Shown here: one piece after another, positions 23,437-36,031 of the stretch | Layout: every line of letters starts with the position of its first letter | How positions within the stretch are numbered: position 1 is the first letter of the stretch | Notes under the pieces: model-generated | The model's database searches: none | The model's input: the letters and a program-made list of their open reading frames with translations, nothing else | What the model was told of the DNA's origin: nothing | Program-made: the position numbers and the translations under genes | Assembly (NCBI GenBank): GCA_003415625.1 | Contig: PYIU01000001.1 | Location: forward strand, 7,504,210 to 7,568,209 | Reading direction: 5' to 3' | Source: Aquanectria penicillioides | Lineage: Eukaryota > Ascomycota > Sordariomycetes > Hypocreales > Nectriaceae | Length of the DNA: 64,000 nt

Positions 23437-23730
23437 TTAAAGGCATAAAGCCCATACCGTTAAAGACAATAGACCTTGAAGAAGCACATCGTTCGTCAAT
23501 TGTCGCCGATCCAAGTACTCGCGGGCAGGAATTGGTCCTTCTATGAAGAGCTCGCCAATGCATCCAAGGGGAAGGAGATTTTGATAATTAGATGGGTCAA
23601 CGACCCAGGCGACCTGCCCAGCTCCGATTCCAATGCACTCAGCCTCTGCTGAGTATGTAATCTCATGCATTGTACTAGCTCCTGGACACTCAGACTTGCC
23701 GTATGTATTGGGAACTCCAACCTTGCCAAG
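23437..23730 (-). pseudogene. Relic of an NRPS adenylation domain
   Basis: One minus-strand frame of about 95 codons reads through adenylation-domain core motifs. NTYGKSEC (the A5 motif, normally YGPTE/YGPAEC) is followed at the usual distance by GQVAWVVDP, LLPLGCIGELFIEGP (A6) and ARxYL. An in-frame TAG lies directly upstream and no A1-A4 or A7-A10 region survives nearby in frame. It is a short remnant of a nonribosomal peptide synthetase, not a working gene. Confidence 0.75.
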
Positions 23731-24036
23731 CTAAGGCAAGGCACCTGCACTACGATTCAACCCTACCGGACGACCCAAGTCGTCAGCCGCTATCGGAATC
23801 CATGCGCTGTACAGAATGAGAAGCAGGAAATTGGAGCTGGAACGAAAATTACATAGGTTTACTGGGTAAATATTGGTAATTGGTTGCATAAAGTTTTGGG
23901 CTAATTGGATGAAAAAACGGAGTGGGTATGTAATTTCTCCGACATGGCTTCATTTGATCGGTAGTCGGTCGATGCGAAGAGAGAGAAGCCGGTAGTAAAG
24001 GGCTATCACTTTCATCTTGATGGGTAGCCACCTAAA

Positions 24037-24273
24037 ATGAATTGGTCTAGAAATGCGAGGGCCTTCCTCTACGAGGAAAACAGAAGTGTCTATTTGCCCT
24101 GCGAAGAAGATATTGCCAAAGTTGTCATCCTTGATCTTGGATACAAGGGGCGGGTATCTCTTGAGCCCTTTTCTCGCGCTATGGCAGAGGAAAGGAAAAA
24201 CGTTCCCTCGGAGCATGCGCAAAGGGGTATCAAGTTTTGGAACAAGTTTGTAGAGAGATTAAAGTTAGAATAG
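24037..24273 (+). pseudogene. C-terminal relic of a dehydroshikimate-dehydratase-like TIM barrel protein
   Basis: A 78-codon frame encodes ARAFLYEENRSVYLPCEED, then ILDLGYKGRVSLEPFSRAM and VPSEHAQRGIKFWNKFVERL. This resembles the C-terminus of fungal sugar-isomerase-like barrels including 3-dehydroshikimate dehydratase (Qa-4/QutC type). The remaining 250 or so residues expected upstream are absent, so this is a truncated relic. The family call is from recalled motifs. Confidence 0.5.
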
Positions 24274-24553
24274 TCAGCAGGAAAAATCACTAATCCATCG
24301 ACATCAAGGTTGTGAACGGCACTACCTGAAATAGTAGGTTATATGGCATAGGGCACGTTGAAATGGCCATAGCTGAGCGACAATGAAGTTTTCTGTGTAC
24401 ACCCCAACGACACTTGAATGAGATTATGCTATCGAGAAACGACAGTGAGCCTGTTCTCTTTTATGTATCTCTCCAGTACATTCCTGCCGCCTTTGCTAAA
24501 GCTCTACATCCTGTCAGAAAGCCCCAGGTCCTCAGGTTGTTGTATTCACCGCG

Positions 24554-24853
24554 CTACCGAACATAAACCGGGATATCTGTTGCACAGCCATCTTTCACCA
24601 TGATCGCGTCAAATGACTTGCCATGGGCATCTTGCAGTGTTGCTCCCACACATTGATCGGTGTTAATACCAGAGAAGACGAGGGTTCGGATACCCCGTTT
24701 CTCAAGAAAACCAGAGAACTCAGAGCTTTGATGAGCTGATCTTGAGCCTTATACATACTTGGTGACGTATCGGCGCCAAGAGCCTGAGCCAGGGCAATAT
24801 TTTGCATGTCGATGATCACAAGCGCTGTTTTGTCCTCGTCGAGCAGACGTTGC
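24554..24853 (-). pseudogene. Frameshifted, internally deleted isochorismatase-family hydrolase
   Basis: The first frame begins TALVIIDMQNIALAQALG, the N-terminal strand with the catalytic Asp of cysteine hydrolases. Near 24720 the reading shifts by one frame into GFLEKRGIRTLVFSG, then INTDQCVGATLQDAH (the catalytic Cys loop), AIMVKDGCATDIP and a stop. The middle third of the domain is missing between the two pieces. Two independent lesions make it a clear pseudogene. Confidence 0.78.
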
Positions 24854-25871
24854 TAATTTCACAATCGAGATTCATGATGGATTTCTAGGGCTTTGAATAT
24901 GAGTCTTCTAGGTGGGATAAATCCCAACCACACTCCGGAGACCAGATCCAAAAGTTGTCGGCCGAACCAGCCAATAGTCTCCCATGAGAAGTTCTGACGA
25001 GTCTGTGTGTAGGCATATTATTGGAAAGAAGAAAAATGGCAATAATGGCAACATTGAAGTGGATTAGCCACTGTAAATACTTGCAGGAGACCTAGTGAGA
25101 TCAGCGATGGAGAGCGATGACGAAGTAACCTGCAAGGGGAAATTGGATTAGAGAGTTGGAATCAAACCAGAATGTAAATATGGCGACTGGAAAAGGCTAT
25201 TCAGTTGCCTTGCATGGGCTGTTCTTTTCTGCAATGACATCACATATGTTTCGCGATCCAAAGTTATTCTTGCATGAGAATACGCAATGTTAATATTAGG
25301 CTAGGTTCGTAGGCGACTAAGGGAGATTAATCGTCATTTCAGCTAGTTCTTTGCAGCAAACCTTAGCCTAACTCTGTCATCCATTTGTGTGGCACTTCAG
25401 TCTACTCCACTGCCTCATCACTGTATCTTATCCGCCAGAGGGCACCATATTGTCCGCCACTGCACCGAATAATCTAACCGAAGGGTATACCCGGTAGCAA
25501 GCGCTTTGGTAGCCGGTTTGAGGATTAGAAGACCCGTTCGGGCGTGGAAATCATATGGACCGTCTAGGAAATGGCCGTAGTTAGGGTTTTACCAAAGCCT
25601 TTTTGAATGCAGCGTCAGATTTTTGAGATAAGTGGCCCTCTCCGGTGTCAAGAACCCTACTAATAAGTTTGGGCCATCTGCACCTCCAGGTTCAGGTTAA
25701 ATCTACGTTCCACATGGCACCACACTTGACAATAGTTGCCTGGGTCAAGGCGCCCATTGTTACTTGAAACAGAACAGGTAATACACGTACGGATAAAGTT
25801 GTTATATACATTATATACAACGGAAATGATATACCTAGAAGGTTAAGTATCGGGTGCCACCTAACGGTCCA
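24854..25871. other. Intergenic spacer
   Basis: About 1 kb with no open frame above 60 codons that shows a motif. Nothing seen. Confidence 0.5.
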
Positions 25872-26714
25872 TTAATTCAGAGAGTACATCGCGTATAAAA
25901 CTTTCAAGACACCCAGTTCTGCATTATATGCTTCCACGACAGTCTCGACTGCCTCCAGCAGTCGATATGGAACGGAGAGGAACGGGACGTGGCCGGAATC
26001 GAGGACCACGGAAACAAGGTCCCGGCCGGCTTGTTGAGACATCAATCGCTGTATCGGATAGGGCACTGCATTATCCTTGGTGCAATATATGTACGCGATG
26101 GGGATGGAATGAGCCCACGGTTCAAAGTTCGAGGGCGTCGTAAATATCTCTGCCGAAGAATGCGTCATCTCTGCTAGCAATCTATCCTGATCTTCCCTCG
26201 CTAGATCATTCAAGGCGATATCCGGCAACAAGTCAGGTACCCCTGATAGTCTGTTTTCCTGGTGGGTCTTAGCTTCCACCTTTTTTCTCTTTTGTCAGTT
26301 TCTCCGACTTACGCTCATTATCATCCATCGTAGTGGCTGGCCACCGAGAATGTCCAAAACAGACTTCTCCACCGGAATCATAAATCCGGCCAAGAAGATA
26401 ACTTGGCAAACACCCCCGCGTAGGCCGTTTGCCATTCGAGAGACCGTATCGAGACCTTCGATTGCGTTGCTCGCAACAACTCCCCCTACTGCATGGCACA
26501 GTATTCGAACATGTATCCCCGAGTTGATCAAATGATTAAGACGGTTTCGTAGCGCGGCAATGTCGTCAGCGAGTCGGGCTTGGCCTCCCAACGATGGGAG
26601 TTTGACGTATTCCGTAGAGTAGCCTGCATGTCCGAGGATGGAAATGAAGTTTCCCCAAGATGAGGGCGGGTACCACGCACCAGGCACAATAACAATTGTC
26701 TGCTTTTTTTTCAT
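25872..26714 (-). CDS. Alpha/beta-hydrolase fold protein lacking the nucleophilic serine
   Basis: Two exons, 26714-26313 and 26267-25872, give 265 aa with a 45-nt intron (GTAAGT donor, CTAAG acceptor). The acceptor is the weakest part of the model. The fold is clear: IVIVPGAWYPPSSW (oxyanion-side loop), LPSLGG, the nucleophile-elbow region VRILCHAVGGVVASNAI, then AYIYCTKDNAVP (acid Asp) and SGHVPFLSVP (catalytic His). The elbow reads CHAVGG where relatives have xHSxGG, so Ser is replaced by Ala (codon GCA for TCA). The Asp and His remain. It is probably catalytically dead as an esterase, or a very recent loss. It sits between gene relics and the esterase-like beta-lactamase gene. Confidence 0.72.
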
Positions 26715-29700
26715 TATATTATTGGGATTGGTGAGTTCGTTCACATGTATTTCCGGAGCATCCTTCCGTGCCTATTTATTGGCACAGCCCACTCCATATA
26801 GGAACCTCTTAAGAACTAGGCACCCGGAAACTCCGGATCGGAATCCGGCATCGCAAGTTGCATGAGATAACAATAGGCCCGTGCTGGGGAATCTACATTG
26901 ACTTTGCAGCAACATGGTTGAATTCTGCCAAAATTTAGACCTCGGCAACCGTTCCACGACCCTGTACAGCGCTTGATCAAACACTAGTGATGAGCGCTGG
27001 TGCATTAGAATTTTTTCAGAGTAACCCCTTCTGTCAGAGAGATTCAATTAAATTAACCCCAGAGAGTGTAGATAACCAAACCCATCGATCAAGCGGACGG
27101 AATAAGAAATCATGAGCCTCAATGTTGAGCGTGCAGGTCGATAACTTTCTCAACTATACATCTCAACCATGTTCTCTCATCACAACATCAGATCAGTGAG
27201 ATGTACGTAAACGGTTCACTAGTTCTAAATGAAACTAGTATACCTGATCAGCCTCCATGATGCAAGGTTCTAAAGACAAAGACCGGACATTTTCGTATGT
27301 CGGAGATGCATATGCCGCGACATGATTGTTAAGCAAGCTGAAAAGTGAGCCAAGCGCCCGTGGCCCATGCAAGACTTTGAAACCTGCCTTGAAATTTTCT
27401 TTTTCTTTTTCATGGCCTTTTTTCCTCCTTGGTCCTCAATTCTCTGTTATATCGAAAATGGGGTGCTTTTCTCCCTCCGTTTCCCACTTCTGGAAGTTTC
27501 GTCGACGCCACGTTCGCCTGTTTCATCGCTTACTGGATATCTGTCTGCAAATACCTTGGCGCACTGACTCGGGGACTTTTGGGAATCGAATTTCCGGCTT
27601 CCAATCGAATTATCCTGACAGCGAAGCCACAGATCTGCCTTAATGAGGCTGCAACACTAACAGGGTTGCATATGCAGAGCAACTCTAACTATCAAGTCAT
27701 CACACCATCGGCGGATGTGCCGGATGAGTTTCCACCAGTTAGATGAGTGTATTGAATGCCGATGCATAGTATTCCATAAGTGTTAAGTGTTGAGAGCTTT
27801 GGTTTCCATTGAGAGATGTCGCGCGTGTTGACTGACAGTTCGTTCGAGTCCCACTTCTCTTCCTTATGACATTGGCCTACAAGCGCATCATCCCGAGTCT
27901 CCGTGACAGGGTTTATGATGGCGGCGATCTAGATTACGGGCACAATAGTTATCCGACGGACTTTATGATTCAAGCCAACGCCGTACCCAAGCTGACTACC
28001 GTAAAAACTCAGCAAATTCGACCACCTTAGTTTCTTCAAGAAAGTGCAGAAAAGGTACACACAACCAATTATGTGACGGGGAACTTTCTTTTTATGGTAA
28101 AAAATGGAGATCCCGTCGACGCTAAAGTGGTCGAATTTGCTGAGTTTTTACGGTATATGGGACAAACCGGGAGGTCTCTTTGTTGTTTTCCGTCAGACTT
28201 GACAAGCTCTTGGACGTCCACCATCTTGGCATATTTCTCCCCTAAAGTCAATCCTGTTAATTCCCATGTCAGGTCAGAGGGGAACAGACTTCTGGGCATG
28301 GAGGTAGCTTTGTAGATCGATATTAGGCAGTGGTTGAAAATGTCTGCAGAGAGGCGCACATTGCGTCAACCATCAACTGATGACCTGCTACAAACGGAAG
28401 TGTACTCCGCCATGACACCTACTGCGCCACCTCTTTGAACATGACTACAACCAACACATGCTAAAAGCTCAGAAACGTACTTCCGCTCAAGCTCAGCGCC
28501 CATGAAACTTGTAAATCTAAGTCCCTGCCACGCCTGACAATGGCAACACCTTCATGGTCGACAACTAATCTCGGGTCAACCAAACCCGTTAACTTCAATG
28601 CATATCCATCCTTCCAACGGTCTTAGCTTGTGGCAAAAGACAAGCATAGACACGGCGTAGAGCCATCAACTGTTCGCCCGAGTTCTGAGCCATGAATAGA
28701 AGTTGGCGTTTGCGCGGTGTTGAACCAATAGGATCCCCTTCCCAGAAAAAAAGCGTCGCCGCCAACGTTGCATTCTTGGCGTTTCATGGCTGTTCGCCCG
28801 AAATCAAGTTGCCCGGCGCCATCAGCCACTGCATTGAGAAGGGCGGACTCGAGCGGGCGATGCGCTCGGCCCTATTTCGTGCCCAGTACGGCCCAACTTG
28901 TGCAAAGAGGTTCATAAGCACAACCCTTCAATTAGTTCAATATCGACAGTTTCTAAATGCTGGAACTTTCTTCAACCCCTCTCTTGGAGACATAGTGGTC
29001 TGTGACTTAAATCCTGCCTCTTGCACGAGGTGGGTTAGCTACCCTATAGCCGGCGTCCACAGTACTATGATAAAGAGTAAAGCTGTAAATAGTATATTGA
29101 ATTCTAATTTTAAGCTGCCCCCTTTAAGCTTTATACAGGCGCCTATGCGATTGCAATTATTGACCAGCTAACGCAAGGAATAAAAGTGTTCAGGATGCTT
29201 TTATTAGCTACTGGCTTTATAACAGCTACCTTCTGTGCTATGTAGTTGCGGGAAACCTCCCACACCTGTCACCTCCACTTTTCGGGATTTAGATGGGGCA
29301 GGCGATTGGAAGTGGGGGTTTTCCGTCCATGTCTAACTATAAAACCTTCACAGCAATAAGTGCCGAGATCTCCCAACCACCTCAACCGTCCTGGTTCCAA
29401 GGAAAAACTCCACAAAACCAGCTGCCACCCAGCTAACCAATAAATAAAGCCGACAATTGCACCGCCCGCAGCCCCCACGATCAAACTTAGCTTTGCGGTA
29501 TAAATCAATTTCTATGGACGGTTGTTGGAGGAATGCTCGCCACCTATTCAACCCCCAACTCTGTTGCTTAACTCTTGGTGAACAAGGTCAGACCTCTATA
29601 GAATTAGATGGACGCTCGTTACTAAACGTTCCTTAGCACTAAACTTCCTTATCCTTATCCCTCTAGTTCAGTGGTTGAAGTGAAATCTCCGGTGACATAC

Positions 29701-29757
29701 TGGCTATATGAAAACAACACAGGCAATTGTCTCGATATACGCCAGTATCACTCTAAG
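26715..29757. other. 3-kb spacer without a supported gene
   Basis: Open frames at 27326-27746 and 28692-29171 have no domain, and neighbouring frames are equally open. A 33-bp inverted repeat is listed separately. The segment may include decayed repeats. Confidence 0.45.
27998..28154. repeat. 33-bp inverted repeat with 91-bp spacer
   Basis: The arm 27998-28030 (ACCGTAAAAACTCAGCAAAT...) is matched by the reverse complement at 28122-28154 with a single mismatch. It could form a hairpin, or be the remains of a palindromic element or a small inverted duplication. No TA or other target duplication is evident. Confidence 0.7.
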
Positions 29758-31069
29758 ATGGCCTCGTCGTTTAGTGAGACCCTTCGTATCCATACGGATC
29801 CTGAGAAAGATGATATTTTTGGCGTTGTAGTAGCAGTGGCTGATGAAAATGGTACAGAACGAACAGGATTATCTTGATCATATTTTTTGCATCTTGCTAA
29901 TTGATTTATATCAGGCCAGCTTATTTGTACCGATTCGGGTGGTAGGGTCAAATGGGACAGTTCTGACCGTCCTGATCTCGACACAACATATTGGGCTTAC
30001 TCCTTTACGAAGCTTCTTACTACCATATCAGTACTTCAGTGCACAGAGCGTGGGATCATTAGCCTTGATGACACTGTGGAGGGCATTCTGCCTGAGCTTT
30101 GTCGAGACATCATCGATGAGGGTGGTATTCAACCTGGACCCAAGTTCACACTCTCTCCAGCGACCGGAAAAGTCACGTTGCGCCATCTACTCACACACAC
30201 GAGCGGCGTTGGCTATGATATGATGAATCCAATACTTAGCTCTTGGAGGAAATCTCGAGGGGAATCCGATAAGAGTATGTGTGGTGATGTGGTCCAGGCA
30301 TACTCCACACCGCTTCTGTTTGAGCCCGGAGAGTCTTGGGAGTATGGCGGTGGATTAGATTGGGCTGGATTGGCTGTAGAACGTCTTACAGGATTGTCAT
30401 TGGGAAAGTATATGGAAATCGAGATCTTTGAGAAGCTGGGCATGAATAGCACAACCTTCAGCATAGCAGAGAAGCCTCATGTGAGGGAAAAGCTTATGGC
30501 TATGGCTATGAGGACGCCGGAAGGAAAGCTAGCACCCATGGACATGGATAGCATGTATCCCGAGATTGCCAAGACTGATTGCGGTGGCATCGGTATTCTA
30601 ACCAGCGTGGCTGATTTTATCAAGGTAGTATCGGACCTAATTAAGGAGCAGCCAATTTTATTACAGCCGGGCACAAGGGACAAGATGTTTGAACCTCAAT
30701 TCGAAGCCAATAGTGCCCAAGCTAAGGGTATGATGAACATGGGAGTAGGTCCATCCCATAAATATGTTTTATTGCCTTCTATGACGAATGCTGATCGGTG
30801 AACAGTTTATGCATGAGAATTTGACAGGAGGGGAGAAGACTCTAGGCGCTCTATCATTCGGCCTTGGGGGTTTAGTTACGGTAACAGACACACCAAACTT
30901 GCCCAAAGCCACGTTGAGTTGGGGTGGTATGCCGAACCTGGCCTGGTTTGCGAACAAGGAGAAGGGTATTGCAGGTTGCTATGGATGCCAAATGATGCCT
31001 CCGTCAGATAAGAGCAGCATGGATCTTCTTTCAGAATTCGCCAAAGAGGCCTGGAAACACAGCAGATAG
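29758..31069 (+). CDS. Beta-lactamase-fold (class C / EstB-like) hydrolase
   Basis: Model with three exons: 29758-29851, 29915-30765, 30806-31069 (402 aa). Intron 1 is convincing (GTACAG..TATCAG, 63 nt). Intron 2 is only 40 nt with donor GTTTTA, and could instead mark a one-base frameshift. Motifs: WAYSFTKLLTT contains the catalytic SxxK (Ser-Phe-Thr-Lys), then VTLRHLLTHTSGVGYD, FEPGESWEYGGGLDWAGLAVERLTG (second catalytic Tyr) and the C-terminal TLSWGGMPNLAWF in place of the KTG box. Fungal members hydrolyse or transfer esters or lactones (EstB, LovD relatives). No signal peptide, so cytosolic. It sits beside the aromatic-type cluster and could supply the esterase step that follows a Baeyer-Villiger oxidation. 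That is inference. Confidence 0.78.
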
Positions 31070-31689
<620 letters not shown>

Positions 31690-32733
31690 TCAACGTATGA
31701 ACTCACAGATGAGATCCTTTTCCACTGGTCTTGGGTTGCCGTATTGGCCTTTGGCTACTGCCGTAGCGGAGTCTGCAATATACTTTTCTTTCAATCTATG
31801 AACCTTTGGGGCTCGCTTTACTTTGAACCGATCAGGAAGCTTATTCAGACCTCCTATGGCTTCTCCGTTGGCACCTACAGGGGCTTCAGCAAGGCTTTTT
31901 ATGGCCTCTAGCGCAGCACTACTATTGTATGCGGTTGTATGTGGCAACCACATCGTATGAGTCTCGGCGTGGGGAAGGTTCAACGAGCCTCCGAGTACAT
32001 GGCATATGTTGTGATGCAGGTACATTTGTGTGCTCCTCAAGCATACGCGACATAGCCAAGCACCGTTGAGAGCCTTACTTCGCGCGTCCGTATCTTGGCT
32101 TGAGCCGACGATGATAGGTAGTGCCTCGGACAGAGGTTTGACTCCTTCTTTTGCCAGTAACTTGATGATAGGATTCGTGTTTGGTGCATAAAGGGCTTCA
32201 ATTGCGTGGGCAATTGCGTTGACGACGCTTATTTCGATCAAAATAGGGGGCAGGGACATGCTTGGTGCAACATCCTATATGACAATGTTGGGAAGGATTT
32301 TGGGATCCATTCGCGTTAATTTTACTCCGCCCCGGGTTTCGCCTAGGATAGGTGTCATCTCACTTCCTGCGTATGTGGTCGGGATGCAGATATGTGGGAG
32401 TCGACTGCGGACACTGATTGCTTTGCCAAGCCCTATTGTGCTTCCGCCACCAACCGACACAATACTGTCGGCTCCCAGCTCTGTTGACACTGGTAGACCT
32501 TCATCCGTAACCTCTATCGGGGTATGTATCGTTGCATTTGAGAAGACTCCGACTGTATTGAATGATGACAATTGCTGCACCTTTGCCGCAAGCGCAACCT
32601 GCTTTGGCGGAGAGAGGATCAATGCTGTGCACAGTCCTTGTTGAGCAAGTTCATGCTGAATATCTGACAAAACTCCCATGCCAAATATGACATGAATTAG
32701 TGATGCTTGATAGATGAGAGAATCCATTGCCAT
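31690..32733 (-). pseudogene. Maleylacetate reductase (Fe-ADH family) with an in-frame stop
   Basis: One frame runs from the ATG at 32733 to the stop at 31690 and is interrupted only by a TAG at 32277-32275. Before the stop come HVIFGMGVL, LGADSIVSVGGGSTIGLGKA (NAD(P) loop) and PTTYAGSEMTPI. After it come NAIAHAIEALYAPNTNP and LHHNICHVLGGSLNLPHAETH (metal-ligand histidines). The TAG replaces the Tyr expected in the IVIYD strand. Maleylacetate reductase makes 3-oxoadipate from maleylacetate in the hydroxyquinol/resorcinol routes. With the stop only a 152-residue fragment is made. It may be a real null allele or a base error. Confidence 0.82.
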
Positions 32734-33750
32734 AATGAATCGAGGGTATTGAGGCAGCAGACAGGTATTCTCGTGAGAGTTCACTTGGAAGTGGAGGTTC
32801 AAATTTGACCTGAGCTAGGAGTGGGGGACTGAGCAATTAGGTACCTGTGGGAAGTATAAATCCTTTCTAGGTTTAAATAGAATGAATTTCAATCAACCTA
32901 GACTTTAGAATATAGTTGAATTGAAGAATGCCGGCGATTGAGTAGAGTGTCATTATCACAACGATTTGTAGCTGAACATGTGGTGCCTTCTACCTAACTA
33001 ATTCATTGTAACGGGGTTTTCTCGAACTTATGTAGACTAATCTAAAGCCTCGAAATCACCTTTAGTACAATGGGCTTTAGTGAGTTGGCTCTCTTCTACA
33101 GTCTTTGGGAGATGATCCCCCCCTTTGCTTTTCACCATCGCCTCTCCCGCCTTGCGCCGGATGTGAGACTTGGAAGATCTCTTACCATCTAAATCCCTAA
33201 AATATTTCATTCGAATAGTACATGAGAGGCCCCTCGGGCCCAGGTATCCTATGGTCGGATAGTGAGAATGAAACACGCATCGAATTCCTCCCCGAAGCAG
33301 AATTGCACATCATGTCCTCCAACTGCCAAGCAGCAGCGCTATTGGCGTGTCCTATTGCAAGACATCTAGACTAGTTCCGGAAATGAAATATGGTTTAGCT
33401 GGCCCCGGAGAACCTCCCACTGGCGCCGGAAATTGTTCTCTCTCGAGCGGCGAAAACCCCACCTCCTCAACCCCAGGTCTCACAAGTCCAACCATGGTGT
33501 GGAGAGAAGCCGCTGTGGAGAAAAGCCGCCTGCAAGCCACATGAAAGAACCCTGGAGTAACTGATTCTGTGTCTTTCCTAGGCTGGCAGGCTAATCTCGT
33601 GATGCTAACAATCATGGGACGAAGTATTATAATCCATGGACTCGCATTCACCGATCTTGATATTACATTCCACAATGTTGTTCTAGATACACACGCTGTC
33701 ATCTACATCTATCATCACACTTAGAAACTCTCTTAACGCTGGTGGAAGCA
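32734..33750. other. Intergenic between divergent genes
   Basis: 1 kb between the maleylacetate reductase pseudogene and the P450 gene. A minus-strand open frame at 33352-33702 (about 115 codons, Pro/Gly-rich end) is not recognised and has no splice partners. Confidence 0.45.
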
Positions 33751-35456
33751 ATGGCGATTTTACAGCTTCTAGACTTCTTATCACCATGTGCGCTGGCTTT
33801 GCTACCTGCATCTTTTGCAGCGTACTGGTTTTGTTGGATTGTGTATGCACAATGTTTTCATCCTCTGCGAAAAATCCCGGGTCCGTTTTTAGCCTCAATC
33901 AGCCGCATATGGATCTCAATTCAACTGCACAAGGGCTCGATGGAAAAGACCCAGAGGGCTCTCCATACTAAATATGGGCCTCTCGTCCGAATCGCTCCAA
34001 ATGAGATTGCTTGTGCAAGCCCAGAAGCTATTAGGGTTATTTACCCAGTTGCAGCGCCTCTGGAGAAGACCGACTTTTACCCCGTTTGGGGCAACAAATC
34101 GTTTAGCAAATATCCCGATCACTTCAGTGGCACGAATGAAAAAGTACATGCCGAACGGAGGCGTATAGTTAATAATGTGTACAGCCTTTCCAACGTCTTG
34201 AAGTCAGAATCTTACATCGACAAATGCTCCCAATTGTTTATAGAACGACTCGGTCAGTTTGCCGATGCGAATGAGGTGGTTGATCTGGGGACTTGGCTGC
34301 AGATGTAGGCAGTGGCTATACCCTTCCTAGTTGTTCGATCTACTAATACGATAGGATAGGTACGCTTTCGATGTTATTGGCGAACTATACTTTGGGGACA
34401 TGTTTGGTTTCATGAGGAATAAACATGACTACGGCACCTTTATTGCCTCTTTGGACACCTTGATGCCCCCTTTGTGTCAAGTAGCAGTGGCTCCGACATA
34501 CGCTCGCCCGTTCATCTTAGGCTCGTCAATTCTCATTCCTGCCGTTCGGAAAGCCTTGGAAGCAGTCAACAATATTGCCAAGGCGGCAAAGACCTGTGTG
34601 ACTAAACGATGTGAAGACATTGCTGCAGGAGCGCAACCGCGGTCTGATCTGTTGCAACAACTTCTTGATATACGTCAGGAGAAATCTGGGAAGTTTGACT
34701 TTGATATACCTGAAATCCAACAAGAAGCATATGTAGCTATGTAAGTCCGATGTAGTATGAGCCCACTCCCAGTACTTAAAATGTTGACTAGGTCGTGGTT
34801 AGATTCGCCGGGTCCGATACCACAGCCATTGCCCTACGGGCGGTATTCTATTATCTATTGAAGAATCCTGACGTCTACCGCGAGCTGATGGCTGAGCTCG
34901 ACAATGCTGCAGATTCTGGGATATTGAGCACTCCAGTGAAGTATTCAGAGGCCATCAAACTACCGATGCTGTGTGCATGCATCAAAGAGGCTATGAGGCT
35001 CCATCCAAGTGTCGGGTTGACGATGCCACGAATTTCACCTCGTTCTGGGTTGAACCTATGCGGCCAATATATTCCTGCTGGGTACCGAATAGGAATCAAT
35101 CCAGCCGTGGTCCAGCGTGACACATCAGTGTTTGGATCGGACGCGAACGCGTATAGGCCAAGAAGGTGGCTGGAAGAAAACAGAGTGATCATGGATCGAT
35201 TCATGATCCCTTTTGGGGCCGGGACCAGAACTTGCATTGGAAAAAACGTGGGTCATAGAAATTCGCGATTTCACTGTGAACACGCCAATTCACTGACATT
35301 CGATACTAGATTTCGCTCAGTGAGCTTCATAAGCTGGTCCCGCAGCTGCTCAGGACGTTTACGTTGGAATTTGAGTCCCCTGATCTAGAAGTGAAGACTT
35401 ACAACAACTGGTTCAACAAGCAAACCGGCTTGAGAGTGTTGGTAAAAAGGAGATAG
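33751..35456 (+). CDS. Cytochrome P450 monooxygenase (pisatin-demethylase-like)
   Basis: Four exons: 33751-34304, 34360-34732, 34792-35247, 35310-35456 (509 aa). Introns are 55-62 nt. The second uses donor GTAGCT, because the nearby GTAAGT would break the I-helix frame. An N-terminal anchor (about 8-35) precedes the Pro hinge LRKIPGP. The I-helix oxygen motif is AGSDTTA, the K-helix CIKEAMRLHP (ExxR), the meander AYRPRRWLE and the heme loop FGAGTRTCIGKN with the axial Cys. All are intact and the length is normal. ER-bound, it would hydroxylate or demethylate a small molecule using cytochrome P450 reductase. Its place next to ring-cleavage genes suggests action on an aromatic substrate. Confidence 0.9.
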
Positions 35457-36031
35457 TGCGTATATATGGGTTTGGCAATTATGAAGCCCGCGAATGGCTC
35501 CAAGACTGTACACGACGGAATGGAACTAACAGGTATGATGGAGAATATCAGGCCAGGCAAATGGATACTACAATTGATGTGTTTTTACCAGATTTGCCAT
35601 GTCTTCTTCATACCTTGGAATATCCCTCGTACATTACCAGGTCACAAAATCGGCAGTCCAGCTAATAAGTCTTTCCTCGCCTGTGCTGACCGGAAAATAG
35701 AGTAGTGGGGCGAGAAGACTGCGTAGGAGCCACGGTGGCAACCAGCACAATGTGTGCTTGGCGGAATTGAATCTCTGGGTCTCGGAAATACTCCCAGGGC
35801 CGGAATTTGTCGCCTCGCTGGACATTCTTGTTACTCGGTAAATCTTGATTTAATCAAGTAGTGTGATGCTATTTCTTGGTATTTTCTAGCTGTAGGGTAT
35901 CTTCTCGAGCACAGAACACTTTTTTGGATCACTACTTTGAGGCTTGATTATTTTCATCGAATGAGTCTTCAACGGCTAAACGAAAATGCTTGTTGCACCC
36001 TGCCGGGAGCTTATGAGTGCTAAACTACAGC
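35457..36031. other. Intergenic between convergent genes
   Basis: 3' flanks of the P450 and of the minus-strand SDR gene. No coding signal. Confidence 0.5.

Noticed and set aside
27838..27852. GTTCGAGTCCC resembling a tRNA B box
   Set aside because: No matching A box, acceptor stem or anticodon loop in the preceding 60 bases.
28692..29171. 159-codon plus-strand frame
   Set aside because: No domain, weak start context and AT-rich end; not supported as a gene.
33352..33702. Minus-strand frame of about 115 codons between the reductase pseudogene and the P450
   Set aside because: Composition looks protein-like but I recognise no family and see no exons to join; left as unassigned.
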